Assembly (NCBI GenBank): GCA_946414395.1
Contig: CAMKOE010000020.1
Location: 1 to 44,441, forward strand
DNA from: an uncultured Porphyromonadaceae bacterium
GTDB taxonomy: Bacteria; Bacteroidota; Bacteroidia; Bacteroidales; Muribaculaceae
DNA length: 44,441 nucleotides
Direction: 5' to 3'
The position numbers and the translations under genes were made by a program. Below the pieces are notes generated by a model. The model saw only the letters and a list, made by a program, of their open reading frames with translations, was not told the origin of the DNA and searched no databases. Shown piece by piece: positions 30,564 to 39,420 of the stretch (the stretch's first letter is position 1; each line of letters opens with the position of its first letter).

Positions 30564-32099
30564 TCAGTCCTCCTCGTCGCTCAGGTCAACGGCATAGTAA
30601 ACCTTCTTGCCGGTGGGGTAGAAGCCGGTGATGAACATCACCTTGTCGCTGTCGCTGCTGCGCATGATCTGGTTGTAGATGTTCTCCACGTCGTCGCGCG
30701 AGTCAACGGGGAAGTTGTTGATGTCGGTGATGATGAAGCCATCGCGGATGCCGGCATTCTTGAATTTGCCGGCCTTGATGCCTACGACCTTCAGACCCTT
30801 GGAGATGGCCAGGTCTTCCTTCTCCTCGTTGCTCAACTCGGTGAAGGCGCATCCCAGCGACATGACGTCGCTCTGCTTGGTCATCTTGGTGTTGCCCTGG
30901 TCGTTCTTGAAGGTGACGGTAGTGCGGCGCAATTTGTTGTCGCGGTAGTATTCAACCTCGGCCTTGTCGCCCGGGCGCAACTTGTTCATCTCTTCCTGCA
31001 TCTCGCCGCTGTCCTTGACACGTGCACCGTTGAGTTTGACAATCACGTCGCCCTCTTGCAGTCCGGCCTCCTTGGCAGCGCCGCGGTCGGTGACCTTGGC
31101 CACATAGATGCCCTCGTTGGTCGCTGTGATCTTCTCCTCCTTGGCCTTCTCGGCGGTCAACTCGGTGTACTGGATGCCGAGCACGGCGCGCTGCACGGTG
31201 CCATATTGCTTGATGTCGGTGATGACCTTCTTGACGGTGTTGCTCGGCACGGCAAACGAACATCCGCTATAGTTGCCCGTCTGGGAATAGATCATGGTGT
31301 TGATGCCGATGAGTTCGCCGGCGGTGTTGACCAGCGCGCCGCCCGAGTTGCCGGGATTGACGGCTGCGTCATGCTGGATGAAGGCCTTGATGCCGCCATT
31401 GTCGCTCGTGTTCATGCCGCGCGCCTTGGCGCTGATGATGCCGGCAGTGACGGTCGAGTTGAAGCCGAAGGGGTTGCCGATGGCCACACACCACTGGCCG
31501 GGCTTGACAGCATCACTGTTGCCAAAGGTGATAGCATGCAGGTCCTTGGCATTGATCTTGATGAGCGCGACGTCGGTCTTCTCGTCGGTGCCGATGACCG
31601 TCGCGTTGAACTGGCGGTTGTCGTTGAGGGTCACCTCGAGTTTCTCGGCGCCGTCGATCACGTGGTTGTTGGTGACGATGTAGCCGTCGGGGCTGATGAT
31701 GACGCCCGAACCCATGCCTCTGGGCTGCGGTTCGCTCTTCTGTTGTTGTTGCTGCTTGCGCTGGCGTTGTCCCTGGCCGTAGCCGGGGCCAAAGAAGAAC
31801 TCAAACGGGTCAAAGAAGTCACCCTGGTAGTAGTTCTGCTGGGGCGTCGCATAACTCTTGATGCTGACGACACAGTTGATGGTGTTCTCGGCCACATCGG
31901 TGAAGTCGCGACTCGTGTCCACCATCCTGGTCGACGTCTGCACGAAACCGTCGTTGGCGGTCTTGCTATCTTTGTTCAACACGTATGTGTCGGTAATGAC
32001 ACCTTTCTTCTGCAACTCGCTAGTTGCCATCATGGTTGCGGCCGAGCCCAGCATGGATGCTGCCACAAGCATGAGTCCTAATTTCAAATTCTTGTTCAT
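30564..32099 (-). CDS. degQ: Periplasmic Deg/HtrA serine protease-chaperone
   Basis: A 511-residue HtrA-family protease for envelope protein quality control. An N-terminal signal or anchor (LGLMLVAASMLGSAATMM) precedes a trypsin-like domain with catalytic H146 (YIVTNNHVIDG), D176 (EKTDVALIK) and S252 (AVNPGNSGGALVN). Two PDZ domains follow: one around LGIQYTELTAEKAKEE..GAAKEAGLQEGDVIVKLNGARVKD, and a second around LGCAFTELSNEEKEDL..NAGIRDGFIITDINNFPVDS. A glutamine-rich insert (QGQRQRKQQQQQKSEPQ) lies just before the protease core, similar to the LA-loop region. Gene symbol is by family; degP is equally possible. Confidence 0.94.
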   Translation of the reverse strand: MNKNLKLGLMLVAASMLGSAATMMATSELQKKGVITDTYVLNKDSKTANDGFVQTSTRMVDTSRDFTDVAENTINCVVSIKSYATPQQNYYQGDFFDPFEFFFGPGYGQGQRQRKQQQQQKSEPQPRGMGSGVIISPDGYIVTNNHVIDGAEKLEVTLNDNRQFNATVIGTDEKTDVALIKINAKDLHAITFGNSDAVKPGQWCVAIGNPFGFNSTVTAGIISAKARGMNTSDNGGIKAFIQHDAAVNPGNSGGALVNTAGELIGINTMIYSQTGNYSGCSFAVPSNTVKKVITDIKQYGTVQRAVLGIQYTELTAEKAKEEKITATNEGIYVAKVTDRGAAKEAGLQEGDVIVKLNGARVKDSGEMQEEMNKLRPGDKAEVEYYRDNKLRRTTVTFKNDQGNTKMTKQSDVMSLGCAFTELSNEEKEDLAISKGLKVVGIKAGKFKNAGIRDGFIITDINNFPVDSRDDVENIYNQIMRSSDSDKVMFITGFYPTGKKVYYAVDLSDEED

Positions 32100-32173
32100 G
32101 TGTCTTGCGTTTGTTAATTTATTGTTGATTTTAATTTTTCAAAGTGTTAATTTTAACTTTTCAATTTCTGTGC

Positions 32174-32203
32174 CAAAAGTACAACTAAAAATGACATAAA
32201 CAA
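32174..32203 (-). promoter_or_regulatory. Promoter of degQ
   Basis: On the minus strand TTG (32203-32201) and TACTTTTG (32181-32174) are separated by 19 bases, 74 bases before the ATG. No stress-sigma motif is evident. Confidence 0.7.
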
Positions 32204-32418
32204 TATTATAGCCACTGATTTTAAACTAAATTAATAGCAAATATATCACTTTTTATATTGTTTTACATTAAACTGTCGTGCGATAACAAAAAATGACATT
32301 TTGGCACTTGTGGCGTTGTGTCATTGTTGTCCTCGGCCCACATGAACGATTCCCCACAACTTCCGTGCCAGGATGCTGTGGGGAACGTGATGGGAATAAT
32401 ATAATGTGGAAAAATCTG
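32204..32418. other. Spacer between degQ and folC with one hairpin
   Basis: AT-rich at 32204-32290. A stem TTCCCCACA (32350-32358) with TGTGGGGAA (32377-32385) has an 18-base loop and an extra ACG/CGT pair beyond a bulge. It lies downstream of folC but lacks a T tract on the minus strand. No gene is seen. Confidence 0.5.
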
Positions 32419-33750
32419 TTAACTGTCGGTGTTGTCATCATAGCCGATGGCGGTAAGCAATTCGGCCAGGACATACATGCTGCCACCCACATAGACGAGG
32501 TCGCCACTACCTGCCGCTGTGCGGGCAGCCTGCAGCGCGTCGGTCACATTATTATAGGTAGCGCACTTCAAGCCATAGGTCTCGGCCAGCCTCAGGAGTT
32601 GATCGACAGGCATCGTGCGGGAGTTATGGGCCTGGGTGAGATAGTAGGTGGCATGCTTGGGCAATTGCTTGAGGATGCTCTCCACGTCCTTGTCGGCCAT
32701 GAATCCCATGACCATGTGCAGGTGGTCAAACTGCTCGTGCTTCAGTTGCTTCATGACCTGTGCGATGCCGGCCACATTGTGGGCCGAGTCGCAGATGGTC
32801 CTGGGGTCATCGCCGATCTTCATCCAGCGCCCCATGAGGCCTGTGGATTCGATCACAGTGGCAAAACCCTTCTTGATGGCGTCGGGCTTGATGCGGTACT
32901 TCAAGCGCTTGAGCAGGTTGAGCGACGAGAGAACGGTATTGCAGTTCTCCACCTGGTAATCGCCTGTCAACTCGCAGTCGATTGTGCCATAGTTCCGGGT
33001 CGTTAACCTCAGGACGCCGTCCACATGCTCGGCATTGATGACTTCGGGCTTGTCCTCGGCAAACCTGATTTCGGAATACATGCGCTTGGCCTGCTGTTCA
33101 AACACCTCCTTGACCACGCCGTCGGCATGGCCGATGATGACGGGCTGGCCGTGCTTGATGATGCCGGCTTTCTCACTGGCGATTTCCTCCAGGGTGTTAC
33201 CGAGGAATTGCTGGTGCTCCAGCCCGATGTTGGTGATGATGCTCAGTTCGGGCGTCACGATGTTGGTGCTGTCGAGTCGGCCGCCCAGTCCGGTCTCGAC
33301 AATCGCTACATTGACGTTGCGCCAGGCGAAGTAGTCAAACGCCATGGTCGAGGTCAGTTCAAAAAAGGAGGGCTGAAAATCCTTGAGTTCATTCTTCCTG
33401 TAATCGGCCACCCACTGCATGACGAAGTTGCGGCTCACCTTGCGGCCGTTTACACGAATGCGTTCCCTGAAATCAATCAAATGTGGGGAAGTGAAGAGTC
33501 CAACGCGGTAGCCGCATTGCTGCAGGCAAGAGGCCAGCAGATGGGCGGTTGATCCCTTCCCGTTGGTGCCGGCAATGTGGATAATGCGGTACCGCCGGTG
33601 TGGCTCCTTATATAATTTGTCGAGGGCTATGCTGGTATCAAGTCCAGGCTTGTACCCGTTGGCCCCCTCGCGTTCAAATGCTGGACGCTGATTAAAAAGG
33701 TAGTCAATTGTGCGCTCCCACATGCGCGCTAATTCTTCTTTTCGTGCCAT
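32419..33750 (-). CDS. folC: Bifunctional folylpolyglutamate synthase / dihydrofolate synthase
   Basis: A 443-residue Mur-ligase-like enzyme that adds glutamate to dihydropteroate and to folates. The P-loop is IIHIAGTNGKGSTAHLLASCLQ (GTNGKGST at 61-68), followed by VGLFTSPHLIDFRERIRVNG, the Mur-ligase signature ETGLGGRLDSTN, ITNIGLEHQQFLGNTLEEIASEKAGIIK and a C-terminal domain with RTICDSAHNVAG. With folP upstream in the window, two steps of folate synthesis are present though not linked. A start at MWERTIDYL, 9 codons later, is also possible. Confidence 0.95.
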   Translation of the reverse strand: MARKEELARMWERTIDYLFNQRPAFEREGANGYKPGLDTSIALDKLYKEPHRRYRIIHIAGTNGKGSTAHLLASCLQQCGYRVGLFTSPHLIDFRERIRVNGRKVSRNFVMQWVADYRKNELKDFQPSFFELTSTMAFDYFAWRNVNVAIVETGLGGRLDSTNIVTPELSIITNIGLEHQQFLGNTLEEIASEKAGIIKHGQPVIIGHADGVVKEVFEQQAKRMYSEIRFAEDKPEVINAEHVDGVLRLTTRNYGTIDCELTGDYQVENCNTVLSSLNLLKRLKYRIKPDAIKKGFATVIESTGLMGRWMKIGDDPRTICDSAHNVAGIAQVMKQLKHEQFDHLHMVMGFMADKDVESILKQLPKHATYYLTQAHNSRTMPVDQLLRLAETYGLKCATYNNVTDALQAARTAAGSGDLVYVGGSMYVLAELLTAIGYDDNTDS

Positions 33751-33827
33751 AATTTTGGTTTAATTCTTGTGATACAGTTCCGGTCACTCACGTGACACGG
33801 ACGATACACTATTCAAAATAAATAAGG

Positions 33828-34197
33828 CAGTATGGCTATAAGCCGGGTTATGTGCCTGTCACTACGGACAGGTGCCTGTCATTTATCTGTCCTGCGCATT
33901 GCTGCGCGCGGTATAGCGTTCTACCCCCCGGCAATGGACGAGCAGCCCTTAAATGCCGGTATACATGAACTTGCAACTCACAGGTGGTGCGGCGCGCTGT
34001 GTCACCACAGTGCCCGGTGGGCTCTTACCCCACCTTTTCACCCTTACCAGGCCTTTATAAAAGAGGTATGGCGGTTATTTTCTGTCACCTTAACCCTGCA
34101 GTCACCCACAGTTTCCCGTTAAGAAATGTGATGCTCTGCGTTGCCCGGACTTTCCTCTCGCAACCATGATGTTAACGAGCGACAAGCCGCCATACTG
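33828..34197 (-). ncRNA. rnpB: RNase P RNA, bacterial type A
   Basis: The catalytic RNA of RNase P, which matures tRNA 5' ends. Reading the minus strand, the conserved 5' block GAGAGGAAAGTCCGGGC is near 34162-34144. The middle conserved region GGTAAGGGTGAAAAGGTG lies around 34050, and the 3' block ends CCCGGCTTATAG. Helix P1 is formed by CAGTATGGC at the 5' end (34197-34189) and GCCATACTG at the 3' end (33836-33828), which sets the ends. A canonical promoter lies just upstream. Two short open frames on the plus strand inside it are spurious. Confidence 0.96.
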
Positions 34198-34214
34198 CTT
34201 ACTTATTTTGAGCA

Positions 34215-34246
34215 CAAAATTATAACAAATAAACAATGTGTGCAAA
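34215..34246 (-). promoter_or_regulatory. Promoter of rnpB
   Basis: On the minus strand TTTG (34246-34243) and TAATTTTG (34222-34215) are separated by 20 bases, and the RNA begins about 17 bases further on. Confidence 0.85.
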
Positions 34247-34406
34247 TTTTTTGACACTTTTGCCTATAATTTATTATTAAATCTGCACTTTAAGTGCTCA
34301 GTATTAGATTTTAAGGCTTTTTGCATCCGATGGCGCAATTTTGGGATTATAATTCCGTTTTCACTATAGTAATCTATCGTAATAACATGCAATAACACTT
34401 GACTAT

Positions 34407-36125
34407 ATGGACATCCTTAAAAGATTCTCCCTGGCCGACTGGCTCAAGCAGGTGGGTGGCGCATGCCGCCGTTTTCCCGTGGCCGTGCTGCTGCTCGTTT
34501 TCCTCACGGGCTACCTGATGCTCCTCATCCATCGCAATGAAACGCCCGGCGACTGGAAGTGGAACTTTTTCTTCATTTTTTATCCCGCCACGGGCTCGCT
34601 GCTCGCCGTGTCGGTCCAGTTGCTCACCGAGGACTTCAAGCACCGTGCGGTGGCCTTTATCACCCAGGTGCTGGTCCATGCCCTGTGGCTGGGCGTGTCG
34701 CTCTACTTGACGCAATTTGACCAATTCTCGATGCAGCAGATGGTGGGCGTGAGCGCCACGGTTGTGTCGATGGTGCTGTCGCTGTTCCTGCTGTGTTTCT
34801 ATCGCAAGGACGATGATGTGCCTTTCTGGAATTTTGCCCAGCGTCTCTTTGTGGCCCTTGTGGCAGGAGTCATGGTGGGCGGTATCCTCTCGCTGGGAAT
34901 CGTCCTGTTCGTGCAATCGCTGGACTGGCTGTTCGGCATGAATGTCGATGGCTGGTTCCCCTACATACCCACCTTCTGCATGGTGCTGCTGGCGCCGCTG
35001 TTGGCTCTGTCCCAGATTCCCGAGGGCAATCAGAAGCGCATTCGCCATGTCGCGCCCTACACCGGGTTTGGCAAGGGCGTGGTGCAATACCTGTTTATTC
35101 CCTTGTTGCTTCTCTACATGGGCACGCTCTACGTCTATGCAGCCAAGATTCTGCTCACGTGGCAACTGCCAGTGGGGTGGGTGTGCTACCTGGTGTCGGC
35201 AAGCATGCTGGGCATGGTCATCCTGATATTCGTTACCTATCCCATCCAGCATGAGGAGGGTAAATCCATCTTCAAGCGTCTGACCCGCTGGCTGCCGCTG
35301 GCCATGTTGCCGCTGCTGGTGCTGATGTCGGTTGCCATCGGCCGTCGCGTGAGCGATTATGGTATCACGGTGAGCCGTCTCTATGTAGTGGTGTTCAACC
35401 TGTGGTGCTATGTCGTGTGCATCGGCTTGCTGCTGTGTCGCAACCGTCGCATCTGGTGGGTGCCCGCGTCGTTTGCCGCCGTGCTGTTTCTCACCTCGGT
35501 GGGGCCGTGGAGCATTCCCAACGTGACCGAGCGCCGCTTGCTGGACGAGGCGCGTGAGGCCTTCAGGGCATCAGGCATGAAGCAACTGCCGCTCAATGGC
35601 ACCCAGTATGACAAATGGCTCCAGTCGGTCGATGAAAAGGTCGCCAAGTCGATTGATGCCAAACTGGCCTATCTGGAACGCGATTATGGCTATGACAGTA
35701 CCCTTGGCCTGCTAGAGAAGGATGCGGTCGTCGGGCCCTACTCCCGCAGTGTTGATCAAGCCGACGAGGTATCGCAAGCGTTGCGGTATTATAATAATAA
35801 TGAAAACCTGCTGAGAAGCGTTGAGATACCACAAGGATATTCACGCATGAGCGCTGTGCATACCATTGAACTGGTCGAGCAGCAAGGTAATCACCTCGTG
35901 CTGGAGGTGAATGCATGGATCGGTGAAACAATGAGCACCTATCGCTTTGAGGCCTTGCTCAACCAGTTTGCCGAGCGGGATGTCGAGCGCAGTCGTCACC
36001 ATACTGTTGAGCCTCTCATCCTTAGCAATGGCAATGCGGCTCTGGTCGTGGATGACTACAGCCTGACGCTCAATGGCACTTCGGTGTCCTATGCCAACAT
36101 TTCGGGAATCCTTTTCGTCAAGTAG
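34407..36125 (+). CDS. DUF4153 family multi-pass membrane protein
   Basis: A 572-residue inner-membrane protein. About ten hydrophobic helices fill residues 20-375, for example FPVAVLLLVFLTGYLMLLI, AFITQVLVHALWLGVSLYL, VVSMVLSLFLLCFY, LFVALVAGVMVGGILSLGIVLFVQSL, LFIPLLLLYMGTLYVYAAKIL and LYVVVFNLWCYVVCIGLLLC. A soluble domain of about 190 residues follows (NVTERRLLDEAREAFRASG ... ISGILFVK). The helix pattern and PYTGFGKGVVQYLFIPLLLLY match DUF4153 proteins of Bacteroidetes, whose function is unknown. It is a single gene between rnpB, divergent, and a strong terminator. Confidence 0.85.
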   Translation: MDILKRFSLADWLKQVGGACRRFPVAVLLLVFLTGYLMLLIHRNETPGDWKWNFFFIFYPATGSLLAVSVQLLTEDFKHRAVAFITQVLVHALWLGVSLYLTQFDQFSMQQMVGVSATVVSMVLSLFLLCFYRKDDDVPFWNFAQRLFVALVAGVMVGGILSLGIVLFVQSLDWLFGMNVDGWFPYIPTFCMVLLAPLLALSQIPEGNQKRIRHVAPYTGFGKGVVQYLFIPLLLLYMGTLYVYAAKILLTWQLPVGWVCYLVSASMLGMVILIFVTYPIQHEEGKSIFKRLTRWLPLAMLPLLVLMSVAIGRRVSDYGITVSRLYVVVFNLWCYVVCIGLLLCRNRRIWWVPASFAAVLFLTSVGPWSIPNVTERRLLDEAREAFRASGMKQLPLNGTQYDKWLQSVDEKVAKSIDAKLAYLERDYGYDSTLGLLEKDAVVGPYSRSVDQADEVSQALRYYNNNENLLRSVEIPQGYSRMSAVHTIELVEQQGNHLVLEVNAWIGETMSTYRFEALLNQFAERDVERSRHHTVEPLILSNGNAALVVDDYSLTLNGTSVSYANISGILFVK

Positions 36126-36146
36126 CGCCCGTCAGTGATATTTTTC

Positions 36147-36192
36147 AAGGCCCGGAAAAAGTTACCCTTGTTGATAACTTTTTTCGGGCCTT
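36147..36192 (+). terminator. Rho-independent terminator after the DUF4153 gene
   Basis: An 18-base-pair stem (36147-36164 with 36175-36192) with one G-U pair; the arms begin AAGGCCCGG and end CGGGCCTT, followed by TGTTG. Confidence 0.8.
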
Positions 36193-36219
36193 TGTTGTGT
36201 GTGTATCGCGACTTGGTAG

Positions 36220-36227
36220 TAATTTTG
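36220..36227 (+). promoter_or_regulatory. -7 element for the large secreted protein gene
   Basis: TAATTTTG, 25 bases before the ATG at 36253. The nearest TTG (36195-36197) is 22 bases away, slightly long. Confidence 0.55.
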
Positions 36228-36252
36228 TAGCATAATAATTATTAATGTGCAA

Positions 36253-38229
36253 ATGAAGCGTTTTTTCTCGATTTTATTGATGGCCTTATGGGCCTTTTGT
36301 GTATTACAGGCTGCCGTTGTGACCTTGGATTTCTCGACAGCCGAGGGTATCACCGCGATGGGTTATCCCGTGCCTGCCCCCAGTGCAGCGACCAACCTTA
36401 CCCAGGTGGGTCCTGTGACCGTCGGCGGTGTCACGCTGTCGGCGACTAATGGCTCTACCGAGACCCGCATCTGGAACTCGCAGGGCAATTACACGCTGCG
36501 CATCTATGTCGATGGCTCGATTACCCTGTCGGTGGCCGAGGGCTCCATTACGGGTATCACCGTCAATGCGGCCAACCCGTCAAACTTTGACCTCATCGCC
36601 GACGTCGGTGACTACAGTGCCGCCGGAATGGTGGGCACGTGGACTGGTAGCGCGTCGGCCGTGACGTTGACCCACGTGGGCAGCAAGAATGCCCAGGTGG
36701 CCACAATCGTGGTGACCACGAGCGCCGATGGCCCTGGTGATGAGCCCGAGGACCCCATTGACCCCAATATCGAGAAACTCGACTCCCTTCATCACCTGGC
36801 GGCGCTGGCCGACGGCACTGAATTCCAGTTCACCAGTGATGTCTATGTCAACTACCAGTGGGAAAATTACCTGTGGGTGATGCAACTCGACGGTGAGGGC
36901 AATGCCCTGGCGGGTCTCGTATATGGCGACACGGGCAAGGAGTATCGCCTGGGTGCGGTCATCCCTGCAGGCTGGACAGGCAAGAAGGCTACTTACAAGG
37001 GCCTGGTCGAGGTCACCAGTCCCGACCATTTCCAGAATGCCAAGAATATCCTTGACGAGGACTACTACTCGCCCTTTGACGTGACAGGATACCTGGGCTC
37101 CATAGCCGACCCCGAGGAGGGCTGGGAAAACTATAAAGTCTTTATCGAGGGTGTTCACTTGAGCGCTATCGATGAGCGTGGCAACTTCACCATCACCAGC
37201 AGCGAGACCGATGAGGAGGGCAACCGCATCGATGCCACGATGGCCGGTTACAACAAGTTTGGCATCGACTACCCCGAGGTCGACCCCACCGAGGCCTATG
37301 CGCTCGAGGGCATGGTCTCCATCTATAACGGCAACATGCAACTTTATCCCATCAGCATCGCCAATGATCCCGGCACCCGCTTGTGGAAGGTGCTCTATGA
37401 GGGCGAGGACGGCAATCAGTACAAGTTGAATGACACCCTCTATGTCGCCGCCGCTGTCGATAGCGAGAAAGGTAAAATGGTGTTTGTTACCGACAACGTT
37501 GATGAGATCTATTACGATACCTATGCCGAGTGGGGTTATGCCGAGTGGATGGACTGGTATCCCGACTGGATCGCGCTCGACTGCACCGGCGACGATGCAC
37601 TCTATCAGGCCGTGGCCGACATGCAGGTGCTCGCTCCCGGTACGGTCAAGGGTACCCTGGCCGACCGCATGACCAATCCCCGTCTCGTGCTCGGCAGCGT
37701 ACCCGAGGCTCTCGAGAATATAGAGTTGCCCACGCTGACGCTCTTCCAGTATGACCTGAGCGAGGATTATGTGTCAGCCCTGGGCCATGAGGTGGGTCGT
37801 GCCAATGGCTATTTCTTCTACAAGGATGGCGTGCCCTGCCTGTGCAGCGAGCAGGACACCGTGGTCGTGAAGTTGGACTTTGCCTACGCTCCCGCCCTTG
37901 AGGCCGAGATGTCGACCAAGACAGGTAGCCACTATGGCCTGTTGTGCGTCTTCACCCTCGACAACCCGTGGGAGGAAAATGCGGCCGGAGCCCCCATGCG
38001 CCGCATCCATGCAACCGACGATGACTATTACACCAACTATACCCTTTATCCCATCGCAATCCTCTCGATGAGCGGTGTGGACGAGGTGGAAGCCGACAAG
38101 CAAGTGGTGGATGTGAAATATGTCACCCCCTCGGGCATTGTCAGCCAGCAACCGCAGGACGGCGTGAATATCGTGGTGAAAACCCTCAACGACGGTTCCA
38201 CCACCACGGTCAAGCGCATCCTCAAGTAA
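36253..38229 (+). CDS. Large secreted protein with OB-fold-like domain and T9SS-like C-terminal tail
   Basis: A 658-residue exported protein of unknown function. Residues 1-20 are a signal peptide (MKRFFSILLMALWAFCVLQA). Residues about 20-160 form a beta-rich domain with VTLDFSTAEGITAMGYPVP and SITLSVAEGSITGITVNAANPS. A linker rich in D, E and P (GPGDEPEDPIDPN) precedes OB-fold-like segments such as LAALADGTEFQFTSDVYVNYQWENYLWVMQLDGEG and KATYKGLVEVTSPDHFQ. The last 35 residues (VDVKYVTPSGIVSQQPQDGVNIVVKTLNDGSTTTVKRILK) resemble the sorting tails of proteins secreted by the type IX system. ATG at 36253 is preferred over the GTG two codons earlier. Confidence 0.75.
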   Translation: MKRFFSILLMALWAFCVLQAAVVTLDFSTAEGITAMGYPVPAPSAATNLTQVGPVTVGGVTLSATNGSTETRIWNSQGNYTLRIYVDGSITLSVAEGSITGITVNAANPSNFDLIADVGDYSAAGMVGTWTGSASAVTLTHVGSKNAQVATIVVTTSADGPGDEPEDPIDPNIEKLDSLHHLAALADGTEFQFTSDVYVNYQWENYLWVMQLDGEGNALAGLVYGDTGKEYRLGAVIPAGWTGKKATYKGLVEVTSPDHFQNAKNILDEDYYSPFDVTGYLGSIADPEEGWENYKVFIEGVHLSAIDERGNFTITSSETDEEGNRIDATMAGYNKFGIDYPEVDPTEAYALEGMVSIYNGNMQLYPISIANDPGTRLWKVLYEGEDGNQYKLNDTLYVAAAVDSEKGKMVFVTDNVDEIYYDTYAEWGYAEWMDWYPDWIALDCTGDDALYQAVADMQVLAPGTVKGTLADRMTNPRLVLGSVPEALENIELPTLTLFQYDLSEDYVSALGHEVGRANGYFFYKDGVPCLCSEQDTVVVKLDFAYAPALEAEMSTKTGSHYGLLCVFTLDNPWEENAAGAPMRRIHATDDDYYTNYTLYPIAILSMSGVDEVEADKQVVDVKYVTPSGIVSQQPQDGVNIVVKTLNDGSTTTVKRILK

Positions 38230-38246
38230 TCCTGCGTTAGCCTGAT

Positions 38247-38303
38247 AACAAAATACGCTGGGAAACCTGAATCGATTTCAGACTTCCCGGCGTATTCTGT
38301 TTT
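38247..38303. terminator. Bidirectional terminator between the secreted protein and META genes
   Basis: A near-perfect stem of about 24 pairs (38247-38270 with 38276-38303) whose base is ACAAAATACGC and GCGTATTCTGT. Both strands leave a T-rich tail. It lies between convergent genes. Confidence 0.8.
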
Positions 38304-38365
38304 ATTGCAGGCAAGTGACGCTATAAGCGCGATCTATTGATGACCTGGGGTTTAACAATCGCCTG

Positions 38366-39223
38366 TTAACGCAGGTTGATGCGCTGCAGCACGATGACGA
38401 TGCTGCCCTTGTTGTCGAGCAGGGCCATCTCGTACTGGTTGATGCGCTTGCACGATTCGGTCCTTTCCAGAGCCAGGAGCAGTGCTGTCTCATTGTCGAT
38501 GCGCTCGCAGTCGTGCTCTGTCGATCGCAGGTCCTCAAACTGGATGGCCATGTCCTTGGTGGGGTCGAGGGTGATGATGCCGTTGATGATGTTGCAGCCG
38601 CTGTCGCCGTGGATGGTCTGCATCACGGCATCAATGACCAGGCGCATGTTGAGTTGGGCAACATTCTCGCTGTCGATTTCCTTGACGAGCCAGGCACCGT
38701 TCATGGCATCCAGGTTGTGGCGCTTGAGCACCATGACCACGTTGCCCTTGGCGTTCATCAGGTTGAGGTACTGGGCGTTGTACTGGGCCGTGAGCGTGTA
38801 CTTGCGCACGTCGGCCAGGGCATGCATGATGGTCTTCTCGGCCGTGACGTTGTGACACGACTTGCCGCTTGTGATGAACTCGTTAAACATCAGGTTGTTG
38901 CCGCTCAACTGGAAAGTGCCGTTGATGGTGTTGCAGCCATTGTTGCCATACACCTTGTTGCCGCCTGCAAAGTCGAGGTACAAGTAGGCCCGCTCGAGGG
39001 TATAGACTTTCTTCTTGCGCATCGACACGATGTCCCATTCGCCATACAGTTGCTGTGCGGCATTGGTGATAGCGATTTCGCGCATCGGTTGCTCGACGTT
39101 GGTGACATTCTCGACGCTGACGCCGCGCTTCTCCATTTTCTTGTCCTTCTTCTTGCGGGCATCCATCGTGGCCGGAGCCATCAACAGGGCCATCAACAGG
39201 GTAATGACGATATATTTTCTCAT
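38366..39223 (-). CDS. Exported protein with two META (HslJ-like) domains
   Basis: A 285-residue exported protein. The start MRKYIVITLLMALLMAPATMDA gives a signal peptide; a frame 14 codons longer is rejected for that reason. Two META domains are in tandem: the first around LYGEWDIVSMRKKKVYTLERAYLYLDFAGGNKVYGNNGCNTINGTFQLSGNNLMF, the second around MNGAWLVKEIDSENVAQLNMRLVIDAVMQTIHGDSGCNIINGIITLDP. Each carries the GxxGCNxxNG core. META-domain proteins such as HslJ are linked to heat or antibiotic stress, but the molecular role is unclear. A KKKDKKMEKRG basic patch follows the signal. Confidence 0.85.
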   Translation of the reverse strand: MRKYIVITLLMALLMAPATMDARKKKDKKMEKRGVSVENVTNVEQPMREIAITNAAQQLYGEWDIVSMRKKKVYTLERAYLYLDFAGGNKVYGNNGCNTINGTFQLSGNNLMFNEFITSGKSCHNVTAEKTIMHALADVRKYTLTAQYNAQYLNLMNAKGNVVMVLKRHNLDAMNGAWLVKEIDSENVAQLNMRLVIDAVMQTIHGDSGCNIINGIITLDPTKDMAIQFEDLRSTEHDCERIDNETALLLALERTESCKRINQYEMALLDNKGSIVIVLQRINLR

Positions 39224-39332
39224 CTGTGGATAGTCGTTTTTTGTTTCAAACTTCAAATTTCGCAATTTTTCCTCACCCCACCAAATCCTTGGGGCGTTTT
39301 TAAGAAAGATTTTAATAACTGGCGCTATTCAC

Positions 39333-39363
39333 TTGTCACGATGGCACAATTATTGTAATTTTG
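39333..39363 (+). promoter_or_regulatory. Promoter of the AAA+ ATPase gene
   Basis: TTG at 39333-39335 and TAATTTTG at 39356-39363 are separated by 20 bases; the ATG at 39421 is 57 bases further. The box also excludes the in-frame start at 39361. Confidence 0.75.
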
Positions 39364-39420
39364 TATTTGTGTAATTCTGCTTTCAGGCATGAAGGGTTCA
39401 TTTTACATTCGCTGAGAGAT

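Noticed and set aside
33832-34169. Two short plus-strand frames inside the rnpB region
   Set aside because: The region is the RNase P RNA on the minus strand, with P1 helix, conserved blocks and promoter all in place.
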